Below the pieces are notes generated by a model that was not told where the DNA came from, searched no databases, and saw only the letters and a list, made by a program, of their open reading frames with translations. A stretch of DNA of 64,000 nt from Anisakis pegreffii (lineage: Eukaryota > Nematoda > Chromadorea > Rhabditida > Anisakidae): NCBI GenBank assembly GCA_035041965.1, contig JAPYMA010000475.1, positions 1 to 64,000 of the forward strand. Direction: 5' to 3'. Position numbers and translations under genes: made by a program. The number at the start of each line of letters is the position of its first letter. The stretch's first letter is position 1. This document shows, in pieces, positions 1-14,326 of this stretch.

Positions 1-2
1 AC

Positions 3-314
3 CTTACGGTAGCCTTGAAGGTGACACTCGAGATAGTATTAATAAAATGCCTATATCTCCTCAACTAAGCCAAACTGCTCAAGGAAATTTCTAATTTTCG
101 GAAATTTCATATTAGCAATAGGCGGATTGCGATCTTCAAGCTAACCGTCTTCTCAGGTTTGCCCGGAAACATGCGAATTTCTTTTCAACGTTCGATCCAG
201 CACAACCTCTAGATTCCGAAAATTAGAAATTTCCCTGAGCAATTTGGCTTAGTTGAGGAGATATAGGCATTTTATTAATACTATCTCGGGTGGCACCTTC
301 AAGGCTACCGTAAG
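3..314. mobile_element. Foldback/MITE-like element with about 101-bp inverted arms
   Basis: Bases 3-103 are repeated as a near-perfect reverse complement at 214-314, with only a handful of mismatches. The arms read CTTACGGTAGCCTTGAAGGT inward, and about 110 bp of unrelated sequence separates them. No coding sequence is present. Long terminal inverted arms around a short centre are the mark of a non-autonomous DNA element (MITE or foldback type). Any flanking target-site duplication on the left would fall at or before base 1, so the family cannot be assigned. Confidence 0.8.
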
Positions 315-711
315 CTCAACTTTTAACACCACACAAGTTATTACTATTCATCTTTATTTATTAAAAATCTTTCATAATACTCATTTACATCATTACTGTC
401 TACAACATTACTTTCATAATATATTGTAACATTTTTTCAAATGCATAATAACCATCACGAATTATTTCAAATTAAATATACACGATTTAAACCCACAACA
501 ATAAAAAATACCAATGAGCATTGCATGAAAACATGATAGTATTATGAAAAATCTGTAAACAAAAGCAAATATCACTGAAAATAAAACAAAAGGTAATGGA
601 ACATAATGATACTTCATAATGAATGTAAGTCGAAGTAATTACAATTTGATTCAATTGAAAGAAAGAAATAAAGAAAGATTAAATTATACTAATCGAGAGA
701 TCTGCGATTAC

Positions 712-830
712 CTTCTGTGCTTGTAGAGAATTCAATTCTCTTTCCAATGGACTACTTGGCATTGACCGATCAAATTTCTGTTCCAGCACTTTTTCCATTT
801 CAATTGCTTGCAAAGGCATTATTTTTGCTA
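712..830 (-). CDS. Possible first coding exon of a divergent minus-strand gene (partial)
   Basis: Read on the minus strand, this 119-base block lies between an acceptor (CCCTCAG) and a donor (AAG|GTAATC). It has an open frame with an ATG at 819-817 that would encode 36 residues beginning MPLQAIEMEKVLEQKF and ending in NSLQAQK. The composition looks like real protein (charged, helical). I do not recognise the family. If real, it would be the first coding exon of a gene running leftwards out of the window, head to head with smg-5. No downstream exon is evident between 320 and 700, so this is tentative. Confidence 0.3.
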
Positions 831-1485
831 CTGAGGGTTCATTTTAAGTTACAATCTCGAAAACTAAACAATGAATTTTCCTGAAACCTTCTGTGCTTGT
901 AGAGAATTAAATTTGGAATCAAACGCGAAAGTTGCACTACGGCGATTTCTCGTTATTAGGTTTCACGGCTACATTCATTCCGTTCGTTTTGTGGGCTTTT
1001 ACGAAGCATTTTCCTCTCCTTCTCTCACCTTTGAACATTCGGGCCCGCGCTTACGAAAGTGCAATTTGGCTTCTTTTTCCCCAACCAAAAACACGTGCTG
1101 TTATTTTACGTCCAAATTTGCATTGAAAATTTGTTTGAAATATCGCACTGAATTGTTGCCCATAATTTTGGCAATACCAGACACAGAGTATGTGATGTGA
1201 AAAATGTGAAATTTGAAATTAAATGAATTTGATGTATACGGATGGTATTTGTTCGCAATTTAAGATCAAATCTGATTTTAACATGAAACGTTTATAGCTT
1301 CCATGTCAATCACTATTAGACCAACTAGGTTTCTGATGCGAGCTTGTTTTTGTTGATGACATAAGCTTGAAAATGCTTTATTCGTTTGGTTTCATTTTAA
1401 TTCGCATTTTTTTGTTCCTTCATTAATCATTTATTGCATCTCGTGGCTATAACTGCCTAGTACTTGATGAATTTTCAAAATTTTT

Positions 1486-1495
1486 GATTTTGCAG
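1486..1495 (+). promoter_or_regulatory. Candidate splice-leader (trans-splice) acceptor of smg-5
   Basis: The sequence TTTGATTTTGCAG ends at 1495, 28 bases before the chosen ATG at 1524. No matching upstream donor or coding exon is evident. In nematodes a strong 3' splice site this close to the first ATG commonly receives a spliced leader. This is an inference from the site alone. Confidence 0.4.
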
Positions 1496-1523
1496 CGAAG
1501 TAATCGCAGGATTTGCAATAGCG

Positions 1524-4500
1524 ATGAGTTTAGCTGAGAAACCTCCATGGACCAGTATGGATAAGGATCATTTCGTGAGGTTTGTTGTATTACCCCGCAA
1601 ACCACATTTTGAAATTAATGCATAAGAATGATTTACTGATGGGCTAGTGATTGTGTTCATCATGTGACAGTTCAGTCGTCTGACTTTCTAAATAGCTTAT
1701 TCAGAGAGTATAAAGGCTTCAAGGTGATGACTCATGTACTACATTTTTAAGACGTTTGTCATCGATGTGTGGACAGGTGGAAAAAATTATTCAACGTGGA
1801 AGTATCGAGGATATTGAAAATTGGGAATTAAATGGATTGCGTAGAAAGTAAGTCATCAGCGAAAAATAGTTCAACTAGAAATCATTTAATGACGGAGTAA
1901 TTTAGTTGCCTTTTATTCACAACTTGTGCAACAACTGCCTTCATGATAGCAACAAACCTGATTATTTTCAGAAGTAATATTGATGATTCAGGATATGGCA
2001 GTCTTGCAGTCAGCTGATTGATGACGAAGAATATGGACAAAGAGCATTAGAATGGAATTGGCGTTCGTGTTATTATTCGTTGGTATTACGCATTCGTAAC
2101 GGCTTCAGTAGCATACTAAGTGAACAACAAAAACAATGGTCTACTCGTATAATGCGTCGTTTAATCGCTGAATTAGCTTATTTGGCTAATTTCGTTAAGC
2201 GACACTCCTCGAGACGTGCACTCATATCAGTTTATATTGGTGATTTGTATCGTTATTCATATTTGCTGTGCTCAGCTGAACGTGAACGTCATATAGCCAT
2301 TTTGCAATACAAGTACGTTCTTTATTTATCTTTCTTATTGGGTTTGTTGTTGTTTGTTCATCTCCTGATGAAACGAGGCTGTATGTGTTGTCACTAGCTA
2401 AATGTCAGTAATAATCATTGTGATGAAAGTAATATGAGAATAATGTTAACGTATTTCATTTTCTCGTATCAGTTCCTTGATTCATACTCTCCTTCGTGAC
2501 ACTTCTTTTTCTCATTAGCATTATCAGAACATAAGTTTCTAGATACCTATCTTGCACATACATATCTGTCTTTTCAGCGTCTACTTTACTAGACACCCAT
2601 CTTTCACATATCTATCTTTTCAATCATATTGCATCCATCCTCAAAGATTCTTTTTACTGGACGCTACATCAACATTTCCATTCTTGAAATTTCTTGATGC
2701 AGTGTTTTTATTGGGTTGTTTTAACTGCGTAAACGCGAGTCTAATAGGTATTTCGTTTAACAGGGAAGCAGTGGCCATTGATTCGCATTTGGGATTAGGT
2801 TTCAATCAGATGGGGTTATTAATTCAAGAGACCGAACCGGCCACAGCGTTGATGCATTTCATGTTGGCAGTTCTCGCTGAGCATCCCTTCAACGGTGCTT
2901 ACGCCAATATTCTCGCATTTCTTACGCATGCTCCATCGTTGCAATTGCGTGAAAATGCAGATATCATTTCACTCATCACTCATTGTTTTAGTTCGTTCAG
3001 GTATCCAATTAGCTCATTTCTTCATTTTTTGACATGTGTGTTTGGTTATATGATAAAATTGAAATGTCATTTTGAGAGCATTAGAATTAGATGAATATCG
3101 AATGAAATGGATGGAAGAAATGCATTCAAAATTGGGGTTACATGACGAAGAGCGTGTTGCATTCCGAATACATCTCTTGGCATTATCTGCGGCAACACTT
3201 GCAACAAAAAGTAATTATGGTTGATATTTTCGTTTTTTAAAAATTTTCTGAGCAATTCCATTTTCGTTATTTGATGAGCTCCGATCGTATGCAGAGAATT
3301 TTTTCCTGCATCATTCGAAAAATTTAAAATATTCGCGAAAAAAGATCAAACATTCATTTCACCTTGTATGATCAGTTACTTTATCGGAACGATTACTTTT
3401 GGTATAAACTTTTTTGAATTAATGCTTTGACTGACTGATATAAATGAAATGGTGATGATAATTGTAAAAGTGCAACTTGAGTGGTGCATGTTGAAGTGGT
3501 GGTTGTGATCGTAGGATCGGGATGGAGAAGTAGTTGTCGATGAACTAAGAACATTTTTTGTTGAATTATGGGTAACTTTATCCAGATTGCACATACTTGT
3601 AAATGTGAACATTTTATGTAATATTCAGAAGAAAACGAAGTATGTCGTGCGATATGCACAATGCTTTTGGATATTTCGACGGCAGTCATAGAAGCAGTCG
3701 AAGAATTGGCTGCGAATGTAGCAGCGTCGTTGATGCGGAAAGGTGCTCGTCGCCGGAAAGCATCTGATTCGAGTCAAGAAGAGACGTTTGGTTGTACTTC
3801 ACAAGCAACAAAAGGTGGAGGAGATTACTGCAGTGATAATGAAGACGACGTCGTTGAATTGTCTGATGATGAGGAGGATGATGAGTATTATTTGTGTTCT
3901 GGAGATCCATACCATGTCGAGAAAGTTATGGAAAAGCTGAAAGCAAAAAAACAATTAAATGATGCAAAATTATTACTCACTGCGCTTGTTCATTTCACAA
4001 TTTTGAACGCAAAACAACTATATGCTGAGCGTACACCTGGTGCAATCAGATCGGTGGGCGTTTTTTTTAATTTCTTGTTTTCGAAAAAATTTCATTAATT
4101 TTTGAGAGTTTAGAAGACTTTCTCAGCAATAAACTCTTAGAAATCAGTCAAAGCATCAGTAAAAGTATATATTATATGCACCTACATATTCCGTTGATAA
4201 TCGTGCAAAACTTGTTTTGTTGACCAACCAATCTTTACAGCGTTCATGCTCATTGCGATTTTCACTGCAATGAGATACAAATTTTTTTTGACCACAAAAA
4301 ATAACTTCTTTAACACCATTAACAAATATTCAATGGCAAAATTGATTGATCAATTGGTTTTGACTTTTTCTGATATGTCGTCAAGTAGTAAAATGGAGAA
4401 GAGGGGTTGATGATGATGGTACAGCCAAAAGAGAACATGCATCACAAGAACGTACGAACCATTGCTTTAGAATGATGATAGTAGCCGCTATTCAAAATCG

Positions 4501-5701
4501 CTGACTTTGCCGATTTGAATTGGTTGTAGTCATCAGTAAAAAAGAGTAACTGATGAAAAAGATAACGTTAAATCTTTTTCAGAGTTTCGAGGAATTTATG
4601 CAGCGTCTAACCGAAACATTGAATTCATTAATGGTCGATGATGCGAATGACAAATTTGTAGAAAATCTCAGCGATTCAGATAGTAATAGGAATGTACCGT
4701 TTTGGTTCATAAGCACTGGTGAAAGCTATTTATTGTTACCAGATTTGCTTCGACAATTGATTCAAGCTGATTACATCCCAATTTCATTTGATAAATTCTT
4801 CCGCTATGCACCCATTACGTCGAAAAAAGATACGGTGATGCAGAATATGGCCAAACTACGGCTGGAATGTCGCGCTAAACAAGTATTCGGCATTTCGCTT
4901 TTTCACTTTCACAGTTTTTCTTTTTTTTTCACTGCGTTTTGTTAGTTTTATGGAACTTTGAAAGTGATCCGAATTTATTTTCGTTTCATAACATCCATAT
5001 TTGCTGTATCGTTAGGAAGAAGCTCGCTCGATGTTACCCATTTATGTAGTGCCCGAACATGATGTGGTATTGGAACGTTTGAATGTGTTGCGTAGCTTAC
5101 TGCGGGACAAGCGATTGGACGTGATAATAGCTGAAGATACGCTTCGTTTTTTCGATAAAATCAAGAAAAGTGACATTCGTGCTCGAGAGGCGATTCGTTG
5201 GCTTCAGAAGGGTCTTTATGAGCATGGCGATTATCTTGCAATGCATAAAGCTGATTCGGTGCGTCAGTGTGCTGATAATCTCGTAACGTCTTCGTCTCAT
5301 CTTGACAAGCCTTTAATTGTTGCCGTTCTCACTATGGATCAGATGGATGAGCAATACGATCAAAAACGTATGCTCTTTTTTATTTCTTCCACTTCATCTC
5401 TCACCGTTCATTTGTGTTTTTTTTTTCATGGTTTTTAGTAGAATTTCTGAAGATTATGCATAAATTTATTTTTCGGGAAGCTGAGGAAGTATTAATCCAA
5501 TCAGCAAATCCAACTCATTACAGGTTTATGCCTCTTTGCTATCACCAATATCACATTCTTCCTTCTCCGGTATTCTCCTTTCCTCGCAGCTAACGATAAT
5601 AGCGTTGGGATCATCTGTCTTCATGAAATTCTAACTTGGATTATTGATTTAGCAAGCATAGAGGTTTGGGCTACTCTCCCATATTGCCCAATGATTTCTA
5701 G
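1524..5701 (+). CDS. smg-5: SMG5-like nonsense-mediated mRNA decay factor (EST1 and PIN domains)
   Basis: Eleven exons join in frame: 1524-1579, 1705-1723, 1777-1847, 1992-2312, 2764-3000, 3077-3210, 3629-4053, 4583-4882, 5016-5367, 5439-5523, 5653-5701, giving 682 aa. The N-terminal half is an EST1/14-3-3-like helical domain (signature YIGDLYRYSYLL near residue 130; then LGLGFNQMGLLIQETEPATA). A Lys/Arg-rich then Asp/Glu-rich linker follows near residues 310-370. The C-terminal 160 residues are a PIN domain (VVPEHDVVLERL, then AREAIRWLQKGLYEHGDYL). SMG5 works with SMG7 in dephosphorylating UPF1 and in decay of mRNAs with premature stops, in the cytoplasm. The first PIN acidic position reads Glu in VVPE where active SMG6 has Asp, which fits the inactive SMG5 PIN. 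SMG6 or SMG7 is less likely. The first two exons and the last two are the least certain; the last exon lies inside a repeated segment. Confidence 0.87.
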
Positions 5702-5837
5702 GGAGAGGGACTCAAAAGGAGCCCGAAAGTACATTCCGATTGATCGATTGAACATTCGTCCAACGGACGTTCAAAGTAGCTGTTTGAAATAACCAACAGT
5801 AGTAAATCAGTAATCTCTCGGTATAATAATAAACAAT
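5503..5837 (+). repeat. Dispersed repeat, copy 1 (spans the smg-5 3' end)
   Basis: This stretch is similar to 45523-45878, in the same orientation. The similarity begins inside the penultimate smg-5 coding exon, runs through the last intron and stop codon (5699-5701) and into the probable 3' UTR, which has an AATAAA-like signal near 5826-5832. Bases 5679-5764 are identical over 86 bp to 45708-45793; the flanks carry substitutions and small indels. It may be a partial duplication of the smg-5 end, or a repeat family that supplied the end of the gene. Confidence 0.8.
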
Positions 5838-8800
5838 TCATGTAACCGAGCAGATCCACAGCAATCGGCGTATCAAACATTCAACAACCACGCAATAACC
5901 AGTGTCCGTTGCCATAAATAATTTGCACAATTAAATACAGCCGAATACCAATCCATTAAACAACCGCAACAATGACGAACAATTTGTCGATCGCATACAG
6001 CGATCCACAAACCAATCGCGCAATGTCTAAACAATTCAAACCAATTTTCAGATGAGGAAGTAATAGGAATGAAATGAATTTTGAATTATCGGCATATTCA
6101 AAAGAAAAAAGCAACAGTTGCGATTATATTGTTAAAAGTTGTTGGTGTTCAAGTACAACTTTTTTTATCACATTACATCAGCTAGGTGGTGATCAACAGT
6201 AGCACTTTTTTGTTCAACTACAATTCATTCCATTCAAAACGAGGTGATATCATCAGTGTACTCTGTGCAAATGCTAGTGCTTTTTTCTACTGTGTGCTAG
6301 CAAATGCTTTTTTCTCTTTATTGCGCATATCGAACGCTGCAACTTGATACATATTTCCTATAAACTCCGTGGGTGGTCCGGGATACCACCCAACTTGAAA
6401 CGTTCCTCAGAGAAATTCATACGGGCGTGCTGTAACATGCAATCCGTAATTTCATCACCTAATATGAATTTATAGTTGTGTTCGTTATTTTAAATTACTG
6501 TTTTCACAAAGCGAAACTGTCCTAGGATCCTGGGACAGTTTCACATAGTATTGTTCAACAATTGTATGTATCATCGTCAGTTTGGATCGACACAGTGTCA
6601 GGCTGGCAGCAATTTTCGGAGCAGAACAATAATTATATAATTCATAATGGCTGTTGCAGTGGAATATTTTTAAAAAAAGCGTTTAAAAAATTAATTTTTT
6701 TGATCTGATGCTAGTAAGTTTCAGCGTTCATGCTTAGTGCAAAGATCAGCAGAGAAAATGTGGATCGGTTTGAAGTGCGTTACAAGTATGCATTGAAAGA
6801 CAACTTCTTCTAAACAATTGGCTCAACACAAACAAACAGTGCAGAAACATGAATACAATTATGAACATGAAAATGAATAAGTGGATAAATATTCATTCTT
6901 ATTTCACTTTTTATGTGTATGTGGTGCCCTCTGCAAGAGACGGCAGACAGGCACGCGTCATCAGCATCATCGTATTATCAATTATCAATGATGTTCTCTC
7001 TTCACCTTTCGATCCCTGGTACGCCTTTTTCATTAGTTGTATTTTTTGTGATGCATATGCAAATGGATAGATACACTTTTATGTCCGTATACATACTGCC
7101 GTCTTCAAATCACTTTTGTTGTCTACCTTTATGCTGGTATCATCATCTTCTTACACATATTTCCTTTTATTGTTTTATTTTGATGTCGTTAAGTATTATC
7201 CATTTTACGAAGTGTATTTTAAAAGAAAGCGCATTTGTATTGCATACATCTGTTCATATCGCATTTGTATATGTACGTTTCATGCATACAATGATTCTTG
7301 TCGAATATTCGTACTCATCTCTATTTCATAGTTTTCACTTTTACTATCTCTCTACTATTCATTTCACATCAGTATTTTCTTTCTTCTTGTTCCGCTCTAT
7401 CCTAAATGCTCACATTCATATTCCATCTTAAATCTAAACCAATGGTTCTTACACTGATCGTTCATACATCTAATCACGAGCTCTTCATTTTGTTGCAATT
7501 CATTTAGTATACTCTCTTGAAATTTGCGATTATCTCTTGAATGTATTCTGTCGATGAGCGTTTATACATACTTAGATGCTGCTCTATTATAGCAGATTAA
7601 GCAGCGGAACAAGCACGCATGCCTATGGGATTGGATGTGTTATGTCCGGCCGAGCAGGTGCCATCGCGTTTGCGAAAGCATACACTAGCTGTAGTACAAA
7701 TAGGTCCTCCCGTTTATTCACCGCTCTATTTGCTTTTATCTCACAGTCTATATTCTATAAACAATAATACGTAAAATATACTCTGTTATATAATTCATAT
7801 GTATTTTATACATTCGAAAGTCCTCAACCTTTCATTATACTACCTCAGAAAGACTGCTTTTTTGTGTTCTCTTTCTCTGATGCACACACCCTTATCTCGA
7901 TACCTGTTTCTTTCTTTGGGTGCTTCTTTTGAACTATTTATCGAAATTGTGAACACGTCTGCTCGCGTTTCACAATCCGTCTGCGTTCGTGTCGCGTCGC
8001 ATCGTCAACCACTGCTAGCAGCTCATCATCATTTTTGTTTTATAACAATACAATCCCGAACTGATATATGATATTCATCGAGTCTTCTATCTGGCAATCA
8101 ATCCCTCTGCATAATAGGAACACATCTTTTCATTTTGCTCTTGCTTTCATTCAACCGAGAGAAAGATGATACTACCATACCACTAGGCAGATTGCACTCA
8201 CTCTTCATTGCCCACACGCGCAACAGTATAGTGTGTTTTGCACACGCGCATGCATAGATGTGATGTGACCGAGCGACCGACCGCGCACAGATGCGTTTTT
8301 GACTGTGAGAGGAACAGAAGGAGGTGATATTATGAATTAGATGAATAGACATGATTGTGGAGTAATAGTTGTTAGTTGTGGTTGTTTTAGGTTTTGCTTT
8401 TTTATTGTTCGCTGCTTATTTTTTATGCATTCGAGAAGTTGATAATGCGATGACGCTTGATTTTGTTTTATTGTTGAAATTATGAAGTGTTATTTGTTAC
8501 AGTTATGTGCAGTATATTGTTCCATAAACATATTCAATTAATCTGTTTCACTTTTTGAGACTGCAGTGTTCTGTTTGTGTGTGTTACAGCGCTTTCACGT
8601 CTTCAAAATGATTCTAGTTCATAGATCCAATTACACTGAATCTTCATCAATTGGACAGTTGAATTTAATGATGAAATTGAGGTACGGCAACGTTCCTTTC
8701 TGTCTGCATAAACAGTCATTTCAATTGAGGACGCAACAATTGGCGGTGACGTGCTTATCATCTTCTTTCTGTTGCTTAATCGCAACCTCATCGCTGAATC

Positions 8801-9981
8801 TGAATCACTTCTGATAAATCGCTTCGTCCACTTGACGACATCTCATCACATTTCTTGACCGATACTCTTCTTGCACAAACACACCAACTCGACGACACGA
8901 CCACATTCTTAGTGGCGCATTGGCGCAATGTACAATCCGAATCATCGGCACCCGGTTTGTTCTGAAGCTATTGATTAATAACTTTTTCATTTATGTTGCC
9001 GATACTTAGAGTGGAGATAATCAAGTATGAAACGTAATTGCTCGATATCTTAATCGTTAACGAAGCGATATTGGTGCTAACAGAACGCGTGATTATTATT
9101 GTTTGTCACCATTTTTATCGTGACTAGCAATAGGTTTTGCTCGCAGTCACTGATGCTACCGTCATGCATTTACACAAGGCAGTAGACGTCCGTTTAGTCC
9201 CGTGTCCCAAGCGCACTTTCAGACTTTTTCCCTCGAGGGACGCCGCCGCGGTCACATTTCGCCACGTGCGTTATCCTAATAACAGATGCATTATCCACGT
9301 ATCAATCACCCTTAAAACTCATAATACGAGCGCATCTCCATCCATCAAGCAGTGCCCCTAAAGTAAAGGATGCGTAGTAACATACCTTTGTGTGTAGAGC
9401 GTGTTTCTTTGGCAAAAAACGTTACCGATGTTTATCATATAAACTGTTATGCCCGTAAAGTGAGCAAATAACCGTTATTTATCTTGAAAGATATTCTCAT
9501 TTTTTAAATTAGAAAATGTGAGATCAATATCGGTGTTGTTTGTATTCACCTGGTTTGCACAAACATTCCACCTTTCCATCACGAGTTCTGATGTGCTCGT
9601 ATGAAATTCAGCAAATTCATGGTTGTTATTCATTTAAGAATTGAATTGCTCTTTCAGTTACTTCAGTGCTATCGTTTTTTGCCTTATCAAATCACTAGCT
9701 AACTGTTGATGTTGGCATATTTAATCATTTAACATTCTTTGTTGAACCGTCTTTTGGTAATGTTGACGTTGATCAGGATGAGGAAGACTGTTTAGTAGTA
9801 GTGTAACTAATTGGCAACTGGGAATGTATACTTTCTCGAGCAATAATTATTCGATGGAAATAATATAATTAATTGAGAATACTCGAATAATTATCTATTA
9901 AAATAATCAGCCTATTTAATGGAACGATCTCAGAAAATGAAACTACTAATAATTATTCTAATATTGACACAACTCTTACAG
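5838..9981. other. Gene-free interval upstream of unc-37
   Basis: I find no supportable coding exon here. It holds a 30-bp palindrome (6513-6542), pyrimidine-rich AT DNA from about 6900 to 8100 whose open frames look accidental, and a GC-richer patch at about 9140-9360 with a CACGTG E-box near 9263. The missing first exon of unc-37 (a few residues) and its promoter should lie in this interval, but I cannot place them. Confidence 0.6.
6513..6542. repeat. 30-bp near-perfect palindrome
   Basis: The sequence GAAACTGTCC-TAGGATCC-TG-GGACAGTTTC reads almost the same on both strands, with one mismatched pair beside the central AGGATCCT. There is no loop, so it would form a cruciform rather than a microRNA-type hairpin. 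It could be a dimeric protein-binding site or the remains of fused inverted repeats. Confidence 0.7.

Positions 9982-14326
<4,345 letters not shown>

Noticed and set aside
871..1200. 109-codon open frame upstream of smg-5
   Set aside because: No recognisable domain, no fitting splice sites, and it overlaps the putative minus-strand exon neighbourhood; likely accidental.
6849..7431. Open frames of up to 172 codons on the + strand
   Set aside because: They arise from pyrimidine-rich, stop-poor DNA; the product is dominated by Ser, His, Phe and Ile and resembles no family.
9919..9981. ATG at 9919 as the start of the Groucho protein
   Set aside because: The translation MERSQKMKLLIIILILTQLLQ is unlike any Groucho N-terminus and ends exactly at a good CTCTTACAG acceptor, so it is most likely intron.
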